NCBI GenBank assembly: GCA_041987205.1
Contig: JBHIWX010000010.1
Coordinates: 1 to 64,000 of the forward strand
DNA from: BOKV01 sp041987205
GTDB taxonomy: Bacteria; Pseudomonadota; Alphaproteobacteria; Rhizobiales; Rhizobiaceae
DNA length: 64,000 bases
Direction of reading: 5' to 3'
Part shown: piece after piece, positions 33,990 through 41,951 of the stretch
Numbering within the stretch: position 1 is the first letter of the stretch
How the letters are laid out: every line of letters starts with the position of its first letter
Program-made: the position numbers and the translations under genes
Notes under the pieces: generated by a model
Seen by the model: the letters and a program-made list of their open reading frames with translations, nothing else
The model's database searches: none
What the model was told of the DNA's origin: nothing

Positions 33990-34232
33990 TCATTTCTCCA
34001 GATGGGGTCGCAGTTCGTCCCACCAGGTCTGTGGCGCATTCGCCCGGCAGGGCGGCACAACCGTTTCACCCCTCGTCACCAGCCGGCGCAGCGTGCCGCG
34101 TGGGCCGCCGGCGCATTTCTCCCGCTTGCGGCATTCGCGGAACCGGCAATTTGCCCAGGCGAACTCGAAATGGGCGATCGCCTTGAGAAAGGCGTAACGC
34201 TGGAGAGGAAGGGTGTCGGGCAGGGCAGCCAT
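33990..34232 (-). CDS. Small Cys-rich conserved-looking protein
   Basis: An 80-residue protein starting at the ATG at 34232, which has AAGGAG nine bases upstream; the longer frame starts lack such a site. Features are an aromatic helix (QRYAFLKAIAHFEFAWANC), then CRFRECRKREKCAGGPRG, giving three close cysteines, and a later Cys (VPPCRANAPQTWWDEL). The cysteines and basic residues suggest a metal- or nucleic-acid-binding module. I do not recognise the family, but composition, ribosome site and codon use point to a real gene. It sits among non-coding repeats. Confidence 0.7.
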   Translation of the reverse strand: MAALPDTLPLQRYAFLKAIAHFEFAWANCRFRECRKREKCAGGPRGTLRRLVTRGETVVPPCRANAPQTWWDELRPHLEK

Positions 34233-34827
34233 GCGATCGGTCTCCTTTGCAGCGATCAGTCTCTTCATTGCCGGCATGGTCGGGACGTGCCGCATTATCC
34301 ACTCGACCGTTTCCGGCCAGTGTCATGCCACGCAAGATGCCGAACCTCCCGAGAGGCCGGCCGGAAACAAACACACAGGGCACTGTTCTCGCCAGGCCGA
34401 GTGTTGTGCGGGCCAACAGTGCCCTGCGCGGAGATTTGATGTCCCGGGCCGGCGTGCACATCGTACCGCCCGGGCCTCTTGGCTGAGACTTCCGCCGGTC
34501 GCCTTGGGCTGGATCTTGGAGCAGCCCTCGACGGTCGGTGGCGGACGGCTCACCCGCAAGTCGCCCACCTTCTCGACCTTCGCCGGAATATGGGCACGAC
34601 CGCTCCGCTGCCGCTGCCCCCCGGAAAGGTTCGGCGCGCGATCCGGCGTTTGCGCGGGGCAGCAGTGGGAGGAGTATGGGTGAGGGGTGGAGAGTGGGGA
34701 TAGATTTTCTGCGTGAGCGTTGCTGCTCGCTCCCCTTCGCCCCCCGTGAGGGGGAGAATGCCGCATCCGTGGTTTAGCTGAAAGCTAAGCCACTGGAGCG
34801 GCAAGAGGGGGGATGAGCACCCCAATC
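34233..34827. other. Gene-poor stretch with small repeats
   Basis: No supportable gene lies here; the open frames are short and their products look random. It holds a CCCC/GGGG hairpin near 34731-34755 resembling that at 21790-21810, and an 11-bp hairpin GTGGTTTAGCT/AGCTAAGCCAC (34769-34779 with 34783-34793). Confidence 0.6.
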
Positions 34828-34866
34828 TTCCGTCATCGTCGGGCTTGACCCGACGATCCATTCCGT
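34828..34866 (+). repeat. Left 39-bp inverted repeat flanking the GIY-YIG gene
   Basis: This element starts TTCCGTCATCGTCGGG and ends CCCGACGATCCATTCCGT, around a CGTCGGG/CCCGACG stem. It matches the reverse complement of 35242-35280 at 38 of 39 positions. It ends 52 bases before the nuclease start. Confidence 0.88.
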
Positions 34867-34918
34867 TGCCTTGCATCATGTTGGGCGCAGCAGACAGGAA
34901 CTCTGCTAACCTGCGACC

Positions 34919-35206
34919 ATGCCCTTCTACGTCTACATGCTGGCAAGCCGCAAAGGTGGCACGATCTATACGGGCGTAACGCGCGACCTGAACGGTCGCG
35001 TGTTTGACCACCGGGAAAGGCGTGGCAGCGCTTTTACGTCGAAATACGCGGTCAGGCGTCTCGTCTGGTACGAGGAATACGACAACGCAGCCGACGCCAT
35101 CCAGCGCGAGAAGAACATCAAGCAATATTACCGCAAGTGGAAGATCGATCTGATCGAGGCGATGAACCCCGGCTGGTATGATCTCTATCGCTTTCTGGGG
35201 GATTGA
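34919..35206 (+). CDS. GIY-YIG nuclease domain protein
   Basis: A 95-residue protein consisting only of a GIY-YIG endonuclease domain. The two tyrosine strands appear as VYMLAS and IYTGVT. The catalytic Arg is in LNGRVFDHR, the metal-binding Glu in AIQREKNIK, and the terminal Asn in NPGW, so the active site looks complete. Proteins of this size (YhbQ/UPF0213-like) have no settled role. The gene lies between 39-bp inverted repeats (34828-34866, 35242-35280), with 52 and 35 bases of spacing, which suggests that gene and repeats form one unit. Further palindromes of the same family follow. Confidence 0.92.
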   Translation: MPFYVYMLASRKGGTIYTGVTRDLNGRVFDHRERRGSAFTSKYAVRRLVWYEEYDNAADAIQREKNIKQYYRKWKIDLIEAMNPGWYDLYRFLGD

Positions 35207-35241
35207 GTTCCGGTCTGCACCGCCTCCCGCATGGCGCCGTC

Positions 35242-35280
35242 ACGGAATGGATCGTCGGGTCAGGCCCGACGATGACGGAA
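35242..35280 (-). repeat. Right 39-bp inverted repeat flanking the GIY-YIG gene
   Basis: Reverse-complement copy of the element at 34828-34866 with a single mismatch in the central loop. It begins 35 bases after the nuclease stop. Confidence 0.88.
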
Positions 35281-35310
35281 TCTGGATGTTCGCAAAGCAA
35301 AAAACCCCGC

Positions 35311-35355
35311 CGTCATCCTCGGACAAGCGAAGCGCCGATCCGAGGATCCATTCCG
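35311..35355 (+). repeat. Related palindromic element
   Basis: Begins CGTCATCCTCGGA and ends TCCGAGGATCCATTCCG, around a 9-bp stem ATCCTCGGA/TCCGAGGAT. It has the same asymmetric ends (CGTCAT and ATCCATT) as the repeat at 34828 and the same orientation, but a different stem. Confidence 0.75.
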
Positions 35356-35434
35356 ATTCTTCCCGGCTTGCTTGGAGCAGTGCGCGCATCAGCAAAGGCG
35401 CGCCACTGCACTTGATGTATTTGCGGACGGGACA

Positions 35435-35469
35435 AATGGATCCCGGTTTGCATGGCAACCGGGATGACG
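35435..35469 (-). repeat. Related palindromic element, reverse orientation
   Basis: Begins AATGGATCCCGGTT and ends AACCGGGATGACG: a perfect 9-bp stem ATCCCGGTT/AACCGGGAT with the family ends in reverse orientation. Confidence 0.75.
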
Positions 35470-35559
35470 CGGCGTGTGGGGAGATTGCAGAGTTAACTGC
35501 ACAGCCGAGATACGATTCATTTGGGCGGGTTACTTGCCCGGAGCAAAACACTCACTCGG

Positions 35560-35595
35560 CGTCATCCCGGCCGCTACTGCGAGCCGGGATCCATT
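35560..35595 (+). repeat. Related palindromic element
   Basis: Begins CGTCATCCCGGC and ends GCCGGGATCCATT, around an 8-bp stem ATCCCGGC/GCCGGGAT. It forms an inverted pair with the element at 35435-35469. The rest of 35207-35685 holds no gene. Confidence 0.75.
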
Positions 35596-35685
35596 GGTCT
35601 AGTCCGATCGCTCAAACGGGAATATTTGAGAATGGAACGTTAAATGTGAGTATGAACGTAGCGGACTGGATCTTCGGGCCGAAAC

Positions 35686-37065
35686 CTATCGCGCCAAATA
35701 GGCTTGGATTTCTTGGAACACTTCTTGGGTGCTTGCCAGGTGTTCGGGTCGTACGTTTTGATTGTTGTCATCCAGCAATCCAACTACCGCCGCTCTGGCA
35801 GCAACTTGCGGCTTGGTTCGAACATCCTCTGCCGGAATTGCGACATAACGGTAGCTTGGAAATGCCGCTGAGAGTTCGTCAGCTGTCTCACGCTGGTTGT
35901 TGTCAAGTATGCCGGCAACTGATTGAAATCCTAGCTCAAATAGCAATTGTGAAATTCTTCTCATATTCCCAGCGCCACCGACACCCCAGCCAAAGAACGT
36001 GCCACCAAGATTGATATCCAGTTGATCTAAAATTCTACTGTAGAAAATTACGTCTTCTTGGCCCTCTACAAGAATGATTCCATCTTGGATAAAGAAAATC
36101 TCTTGGGCGTTCAGTCCAAGAACGTGGGGATTGTTGACGTTGCCGAGGAGATTGCCGAGGGCATTTAACGTTTCGGTTGATGCTTGAGAAATCTTCGACT
36201 CCACGCCTTTGATGTGCGTACGGGCTAGCGCGCCACCACCGCGCAATGCTTCAATCGCCGTGAAATAAGGTGAGTGTGTAAAAATAATCAGTTGCCGGTC
36301 GCTCGAATATTCAACAAAAAGTATGGCTAATTTCCTAAGAATAGCGGGGTGTAGTGACAGTTCTGGCTCGTCAATCACAATAGTATCACCTGGCGACGAA
36401 TCGTATAATGCATCTACAATATAAAGAAGGCTAATAAGGCCTTCCCCCATGCCTTCGCTTGTGTGAAATGAATCGCCTTTCTTGAGTTTTAAGAAATATT
36501 GGCCTTGATCTGATTGATCGATGGACCAATCTGGCACCGGATCAATCACCTTCTTCAGCACTTCGTCAAAGGGTAGCTTATTCTTCTCAATTCGAAACAA
36601 TCGATTAGTGAAGGCATCCAAATTCGATGACCTTTGCGTAGGAAATCCATACTGTCTCATGTATTGACGGCGGTCGACTTCACCTTGCCCGAAATACGGG
36701 CTGAACACTCGTCTTGATGGCAGAACCAATAGCTTGGTGTCTTTAATTCCGCCTTTTCTTGTTTTCTTTGTCGTTTCGCTGCTTCCTGCGCGGATGCTGC
36801 TTATTGCTGTTACTTCTCCCGTGTCAGATAGAGCGGCAATTCTAATTTCGTCTCCAGCTAAAATGTTTCGTCTTCCTTGAGAGAAACTGGGATTCGGGTG
36901 CACAACTAAGGATCTTATCGCTTCAGAAATAGTCGACTTACCTGAGTTGTTTCCTCCAACTATAACATTGTAGCCGCTGCCTCTATCTCCGTTTGCCACG
37001 GCAAATTTAAGTGACTGTTTCTTTTGGAAGCCACGTAGTCCGTGTATGTGTAAATATTTGAGCAT
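35686..37065 (-). CDS. OLD-family ATPase with Toprim nuclease domain
   Basis: A 459-residue ABC-type ATPase fused to a Toprim domain. Walker A is GGNNSGKST (about residue 38), a signature-like SEGMGEG follows, Walker B is TIVIDEPELSLHP and the H-loop is IIFTHSPYF. The C-terminal Toprim part has ILVEGQEDVIFYS, GWGVGGAGN and GILDNN. This is the layout of OLD (overcoming lysogenization defect) nucleases such as Gabija GajA and retron or Septu partners. No UvrD-like helicase or other partner lies next to it. Base composition is clearly AT-richer than its neighbours (I estimate mid-40s % GC), suggesting horizontal transfer. I use ATG 37065, two codons after a TTG. Confidence 0.85.
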   Translation of the reverse strand: MLKYLHIHGLRGFQKKQSLKFAVANGDRGSGYNVIVGGNNSGKSTISEAIRSLVVHPNPSFSQGRRNILAGDEIRIAALSDTGEVTAISSIRAGSSETTKKTRKGGIKDTKLLVLPSRRVFSPYFGQGEVDRRQYMRQYGFPTQRSSNLDAFTNRLFRIEKNKLPFDEVLKKVIDPVPDWSIDQSDQGQYFLKLKKGDSFHTSEGMGEGLISLLYIVDALYDSSPGDTIVIDEPELSLHPAILRKLAILFVEYSSDRQLIIFTHSPYFTAIEALRGGGALARTHIKGVESKISQASTETLNALGNLLGNVNNPHVLGLNAQEIFFIQDGIILVEGQEDVIFYSRILDQLDINLGGTFFGWGVGGAGNMRRISQLLFELGFQSVAGILDNNQRETADELSAAFPSYRYVAIPAEDVRTKPQVAARAAVVGLLDDNNQNVRPEHLASTQEVFQEIQAYLAR

Positions 37066-37090
37066 TATCAATTCATACGAGCTTAATTAC

Positions 37091-37120
37091 AAATAAGAAA
37101 GGCCGCCCCGAAGGGCGGCC
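37091..37120 (-). terminator. nrdJ terminator
   Basis: A perfect 8-bp stem GGCCGCCC/GGGCGGCC (37101-37108 with 37113-37120) with a four-base loop; on the minus strand it is followed by TTTCTTATTT. It lies 34 bases after the nrdJ stop. T residues on the other side would let it act in both directions. Confidence 0.88.
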
Positions 37121-37154
37121 TTTTCCAAGCCAAAGGTCCGCATTGGCTTGAGCT

Positions 37155-40100
37155 TTAACTACACCCGCTCGTCGCGCCGCAGGTGTCGCACTTCTCGCAG
37201 GTGCCGTTGCGCACCATGGTGAAGTTGCCGCACTCCATGCAGGAATTGCCGGTATAGCCCTGCATCAGCGCCTTGGCGCGCTGTTCGGCGGCGCTCGGCG
37301 AGACGGGCGAAGTGGCTGCGCCCTGTTTCGCGTCGCGGCTGGCATCGGCCAAGTCCGCCTTGGCTCTGGCATCGTCCGCCAGGCGCGAAACGATCGATTC
37401 GGCGCTTTCTTCCACCTGCTCGATCTCGACCTCCGGCGCGACCTCGGGCTCCGGCGCATAGTCGCGCTTGAAGGCCGAAGGTTCGGTGTTGAGCTGTTCG
37501 GCGATGTTGGTGACCCGCGCCGTCAGCGAACCGCCGGAGGATTTGGCGGTGACGACCGGTGCGGAGGAGGGCGCCTTTGTGCCGCCGCCCGAACCACCGC
37601 CCGAACCGCCGCCTTGGCCCTTCGGATCGCCGCCCGAGCCCGGACGCACGACCGAAAGTTTGTGGCCGCGCACCAGCCCGTTGGAGAAGGGCTGCGTCTT
37701 GCCTTCCTCCACGCCCTTGCCGAGCGCCGTGTTGGAGAAGTTCGACATGTCGACATGCGCCAGATCGTGGCGGCCGAGATAGGAGATCGCCAGTTCGCGG
37801 AACACATAGTCGAGGATCGACGTCGCGTTCTTGATCGCGTCATTGCCCATGACCATGCCGGCCGGCTCGAACTTGGTGAAGGTGAAGGCCTCCACATATT
37901 CCTCCAGCGGCACGCCATATTGCAGGCCGAGCGAGATGGCGATGGCGAAATTGTTCATCATCGCGCGGAAAGCGGCGCCCTCCTTGTGCATGTCGATGAA
38001 GATCTCGCCGATCCGCCCGTCGTCGAACTCGCCGGTCCTGAGATAGACCTTGTGGCCGCCGACAACCGCCTTCTGGGTGTAGCCCTTGCGCCGGTTGGGC
38101 AGTTTTTCGCGTTCGCGCACCGCCTTTTCGATGATGCGCTCGACAATCTTCTCGGTGACGAGCGCGGCGCGTGCGGCCGCCGGTGCCTCGATCAGTTCCT
38201 CGACCGCGTCCTCGTCCTCCTCGTCCTCGATCAGCGAGGCGTTGAGCGGCTGGGACAGCTTCGAGCCGTCGCGGTAGAGCGCGTTGGCCTTCAGCGCCAG
38301 CTTCCACGACAGCATGTAGGCTTCCTTGCAGTCCTCTACGCTGGCGTCGTTGGGCATGTTGATCGTCTTGGAAATCGCGCCGGAGATGAAGGGCTGGGCG
38401 GCAGCCATCATGCGGATGTGGCTGTCGACCGAAAGCGCCCGCTTGCCAGTGCGTCCGCACGGGCTGGCGCAATCGAACACCGCCAGGTGCTCTTCCTTCA
38501 GATGCGGCGCGCCTTCCAGCGTCATCGCCCCGCAGCAGAACACGTTGGCCGCCTCGATCTCCTTCCGCGTGAAGCCGACATGGGCCAGGATATCGAGCGT
38601 GAAATCGGCCAGCTGCTCGTCGGTCAGCTTGAGCACGTCCTTGCAGAAGGCATCGCCCAGCGTGTGCCGGTTGAAGGCGAACTTGATGTCGAACGCCGAG
38701 GCGAGCCCGGCTTCCACGGCCTCGATTTCCTTGTCGGTGAAGCCCTTGGCCTTCAGCGTGTCGTGGTTGATGGACGGCGCACCCTTCAGCGTGCCGCGAC
38801 CGACGGCATGGTCGATGATCGCCGCCGTCGCGTCCTTGGAATAGCCCAGCATGGCGAGCGCTTCGGGCACGGCGCGGTTGATGATCTTGAAATAGCCGCC
38901 GCCGGCCAGCTTCTTGAACTTCACCAGCGCGAAATCGGGCTCGATGCCGGTGGTGTCGCAATCCATCACGAGGCCGATCGTGCCGGTCGGCGCGATCACG
39001 GTGGACTGCGCGTTGCGATAGCCGTGCTTTTCGCCCAGCGCCACGGCCCGGTCCCAGGCGGCGATCGCGCGCCGCGGCAGTTCCGGATCGGGGCTCGCCG
39101 CATGGTCGAGCGCGACGGGCGGGGTGTTCAGTCCCTCATAGCCTTCCGGCTTGCCGTGCGCGGCCAGGCGATGGTTGCGCATGACGCGCAGCATGTGTTC
39201 CGCGTTCGGCCCGTATTCCGGGAAGGTGCCGAGTTCGCCGGCCATTTCCGCCGAAGTCGCGTAGCAGATGCCGGTCATGATTGCCGAGATCGCGCCGCAG
39301 GTCGCGCGCGCTTCCGGCGAATCGTAGGGAATGCCCGAGGTCATCAGCAGGCCGCCGATATTGGCAAAGCCCAGACCGGTCGTGCGGTAGTCGTAGGACA
39401 GCTTGGCGATCTGCTTCGACGGGAACTGCGCCATCATCACCGAGACTTCGAGCACCATCATCCACAGCCGGCAGGCATGTTCGAAGGCGTCGATGTCGAA
39501 GGCGAGCGGATCCTCCTTGCTCGCCTTTGCCTTGTCGCGGAAGGCGAGCAGGTTCAGCGAGGCGAGGTTGCACGCCGTGTCGTCGAGGAACATGTATTCC
39601 GAGCACGGGTTCGACGCGCGGATCGGGCCGGCCGCCGGGCAGGTGTGCCAGTCGTTCATCGTGGTGTTGAAGTGCAGGCCCGGATCGGCCGATGCCCAGG
39701 CGGCGTTGCCGATGCGGTCCCACAATTCGCGGGCGCGCACGGTCTTCATCACCTTGCCGTCCTTGCGGGCGGTCAGGTCCCACGTGCCGTCATCCTCCAC
39801 GGCCTTGAGGAAGCCGTCCTTGATGGACACGGAATTGTTGGAGTTCTGGCCCGATACCGTCAGATAGGCTTCCGAATCCCAGTCCGTGTTGAAGATCGGG
39901 AACTCGATGTCGGTATAGCCCTGGCGCGCGAGCTGGATGACGCGCTTGATGTAGTTCTCCGGCACGGCGTTCTTCTTGGCCGCGCGGACCTCGCGCTTCA
40001 GCGCGGTGTTGACCTTCGGGTCGAAGCAGTCGTCATCCTCGCCCTCGCAATTGATGCAGGCCTTCATGATCGCCTTGAGATGGCGCGAGACGACCTTGGA

Positions 40101-41030
40101 GCCGGTGACGAGCGCGGCGACCTTCTTCTCCTCGCGCACCTTCCACTCGATGTAGTCCTCGATATCGGGATGGTCGATGTCGACGACGACCATCTTGGCC
40201 GCGCGGCGCGTCGTGCCGCCCGACTTGATCGCGCCGGCCGCCCGGTCGCCGATCTTAAGGAAGCTCATCAGGCCGGAAGACTTGCCGCCGCCCGAAAGCT
40301 TTTCGCCCTCGGCGCGCAGACGCGAGAAATTGGAGCCCGTGCCCGAGCCGTATTTGAACAGCCGCGCCTCGCGCACCCACAGATCCATGATGCCGCTGTC
40401 ATTGACCAGATCGTCCTCGACCGACTGGATGAAGCAGGCATGCGGCTGGGGATGCTCGTAGGAGGTCTTCGACTTGGTCAGCTTGCCGGTGAAGGGGTCG
40501 ACGTAATAATGGCCCTGCGCCGGACCGTCGATGCCATAGGCCCAGTGCAGGCCGGTGTTGAACCATTGCGGCGAGTTCGGCGCCACCTTCTGGGTCGCCA
40601 GCATGTAGCAGAGCTCGTCATAGAAGGCGCGCGCGTCTTCCTCGCGGTCGAAATAGCCGCCCTTCCAGCCCCAATAGGTCCAGGTGCCGGCCAGCCGGTC
40701 AAAGACCTGGCGCGCATCCATTTCCGGACCGGTCCGCTCTTCCTCGGGCAGTTCGGCCAGCGCCTTTTCGTCGGGCTCGCTGCGCCACAGCCAGGAAGGG
40801 ACGGAGTTCTCCTCGACCTTCTTCAGGCGCGCGGGGACGCCGGCCTTGCGGAAATATTTCTGCGCGAGAATGTCCGAGGCGACCTGGCTCCATGCCTTGG
40901 GCACCTGGATGTTCTCGAGGCGAAACACGATCGACCCGTCCGGATTGCGAATCTCGCTCGTCGCGGTGCGGAATTCGATGGCCTCGTATGGTGAATTTCC
41001 CGATTGGGTGTGGCGCCGCTCTACGCGCAT
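37155..41030 (-). CDS. nrdJ: Adenosylcobalamin-dependent (class II) ribonucleotide reductase
   Basis: A 1291-residue enzyme that makes deoxyribonucleotides using coenzyme B12, with or without oxygen. Catalytic elements are NSPQWFNTGLHWAYG, HACFIQSVEDDL, GSGTGSNFSRLR, NPCSEYMFLDDTACNLASLNL (read in two parts) and APTGTIGLVMDCDTTGIEPD. A glycine/serine-rich linker (about residues 1140-1155) leads to a C-terminal CxxC-rich tail (SCMECGNFTMVRNGTCEKCD) that re-reduces the active site. The ATG at 41030 follows AAGGGA; the frame's earlier start falls in the leader. Tandem NrdR boxes overlap its promoter. Confidence 0.97.
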   Translation of the reverse strand: MRVERRHTQSGNSPYEAIEFRTATSEIRNPDGSIVFRLENIQVPKAWSQVASDILAQKYFRKAGVPARLKKVEENSVPSWLWRSEPDEKALAELPEEERTGPEMDARQVFDRLAGTWTYWGWKGGYFDREEDARAFYDELCYMLATQKVAPNSPQWFNTGLHWAYGIDGPAQGHYYVDPFTGKLTKSKTSYEHPQPHACFIQSVEDDLVNDSGIMDLWVREARLFKYGSGTGSNFSRLRAEGEKLSGGGKSSGLMSFLKIGDRAAGAIKSGGTTRRAAKMVVVDIDHPDIEDYIEWKVREEKKVAALVTGSKVVSRHLKAIMKACINCEGEDDDCFDPKVNTALKREVRAAKKNAVPENYIKRVIQLARQGYTDIEFPIFNTDWDSEAYLTVSGQNSNNSVSIKDGFLKAVEDDGTWDLTARKDGKVMKTVRARELWDRIGNAAWASADPGLHFNTTMNDWHTCPAAGPIRASNPCSEYMFLDDTACNLASLNLLAFRDKAKASKEDPLAFDIDAFEHACRLWMMVLEVSVMMAQFPSKQIAKLSYDYRTTGLGFANIGGLLMTSGIPYDSPEARATCGAISAIMTGICYATSAEMAGELGTFPEYGPNAEHMLRVMRNHRLAAHGKPEGYEGLNTPPVALDHAASPDPELPRRAIAAWDRAVALGEKHGYRNAQSTVIAPTGTIGLVMDCDTTGIEPDFALVKFKKLAGGGYFKIINRAVPEALAMLGYSKDATAAIIDHAVGRGTLKGAPSINHDTLKAKGFTDKEIEAVEAGLASAFDIKFAFNRHTLGDAFCKDVLKLTDEQLADFTLDILAHVGFTRKEIEAANVFCCGAMTLEGAPHLKEEHLAVFDCASPCGRTGKRALSVDSHIRMMAAAQPFISGAISKTINMPNDASVEDCKEAYMLSWKLALKANALYRDGSKLSQPLNASLIEDEEDEDAVEELIEAPAAARAALVTEKIVERIIEKAVREREKLPNRRKGYTQKAVVGGHKVYLRTGEFDDGRIGEIFIDMHKEGAAFRAMMNNFAIAISLGLQYGVPLEEYVEAFTFTKFEPAGMVMGNDAIKNATSILDYVFRELAISYLGRHDLAHVDMSNFSNTALGKGVEEGKTQPFSNGLVRGHKLSVVRPGSGGDPKGQGGGSGGGSGGGTKAPSSAPVVTAKSSGGSLTARVTNIAEQLNTEPSAFKRDYAPEPEVAPEVEIEQVEESAESIVSRLADDARAKADLADASRDAKQGAATSPVSPSAAEQRAKALMQGYTGNSCMECGNFTMVRNGTCEKCDTCGATSGCS

Positions 41031-41218
41031 GATTCCCTTGTCCCTTCTATAGAAGCCCGTTGTCCGGCCGGAGCCGTCAACGCGCAATGTCCGCCGCTTG
41101 CCGGCGGGAGTATTCCCGCAGGCCCAGGTCCCCTAAGTCCCTGTAAAACGCCCTGTTTTTCCGTTTTTTTCGCTGCCTTGAACGAAGATACGCCGCAATC
41201 CGTCTAGGGCAACAGCCG

Positions 41219-41267
41219 GAAACTATATATTGCGGTAACGATGGGTGCAAACGCTAAATATAGTGTT
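41219..41267 (-). promoter_or_regulatory. Tandem NrdR boxes
   Basis: Two NrdR-type cores, CTATATATTG (41223-41232) and CTAAATATAG (41254-41263), lie 31 bases apart start to start, the three-turn spacing of NrdR operator pairs. NrdR represses ribonucleotide reductase genes when dATP is high. The boxes lie about 190-235 bases before the nrdJ start. Confidence 0.75.
41222..41250 (-). promoter_or_regulatory. nrdJ promoter
   Basis: On the minus strand TTGCAC (41250-41245) and TATAGT (41227-41222) are separated by exactly 17 bases. The first NrdR box overlaps the -10 element, so NrdR binding would block RNA polymerase. Transcription would start near 41215, giving a leader of about 185 nt. Confidence 0.65.
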
Positions 41268-41270
41268 AAC

Positions 41271-41951
41271 ACCCTTTTTGCCACCATCTTCGCAAGGCCA
41301 CACAGGCACTCGACGCGAGCTTCCGTTTCGACCGCTTCGACCAGGGCGCAAAACACTGCCTCGCGGACCGTGATCCGCGATGGTTTACGCTTGTCGAAAC
41401 TGGTGAAAAGGACCCGGGATCACCTCGTATCCCACGTACCGCGGAAGCGGCCCGCTCGGTCCAACGCTACTCAACCCAACGAATGATGCGACGGTAAGGT
41501 GACTCGGTTTTACGCGTCAAGGACTTGTCACAAAGAAAAACGAAACCACCAGATATTGTGGTTGTGATGTGAATTTCGGGGAAAATTCATGTTCGCTGTT
41601 TCACCAAGCGATTCAAGGATTTGCCGCCGTTCGTTCGTCTCCGGTCTCGGATGGCGTTGAGAAAAACTTAACCATTTTTCAAGCACCCGGGATTCGCTCG
41701 GCTGCCCGTGGAAAAACCATGCCGAAATGGATGGAAAACGGGAGTTTTTCGGGGCTCCGAAAGGCTTGTCGGGCACTTGTCCGTGAGCCCCCGCTGCGCG
41801 GGCGAAAAACGTGGCCGGCGAATCGCCATGAGTTGAATGATGCGGATTCGGTACTGGCCCTGCACCGTATTTAGATGAATTGGCCGGTCGATGACTGCCC
41901 GAAAACGGGTTCTGATGATCATCAAACGGGCGAATCGGGTTTGCCCCCGGA
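41271..41951. other. Long gene-free region upstream of nrdJ
   Basis: About 680 bases with no supportable gene. The longest frame (101 aa at 41569-41874) has no ribosome site and a random-looking product. It contains a hairpin AACCAC/GTGGTT (41544-41549 with 41558-41563) and a TTAACCAT octamer at 41668-41675 that points at no annotated gene. A small RNA is possible but not shown. Confidence 0.45.

Noticed and set aside
34323..34766. 147-aa minus-strand frame and overlapping plus-strand frames
   Set aside because: Several equally long frames on both strands with repeat-like composition; none has a ribosome site or coherent protein.
35686..37065. Gabija system
   Set aside because: The OLD-type gene fits GajA in general layout, but no UvrD-like helicase (GajB) is encoded beside it.
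37614..40994. 1126-aa open frame opposite nrdJ
   Set aside because: It mirrors the coding frame of nrdJ, is rich in Arg/Ala/Gly/Val as antisense of GC-rich genes usually is, and has no ribosome site or recognisable motif.
41031..41270. Cobalamin riboswitch in front of nrdJ
   Set aside because: No B12-box or other conserved cobalamin aptamer sequence was seen; NrdR boxes explain regulation.
41668..41675. CtrA octamer TTAACCAT as a promoter site
   Set aside because: No gene starts downstream in either direction within a sensible distance; an eight-base match can occur by chance in 64 kb.
41569..41874. 101-aa open frame in the gene-free region
   Set aside because: No ribosome site, product without recognisable structure, and a chance open frame is likely in AT-poor stretches.
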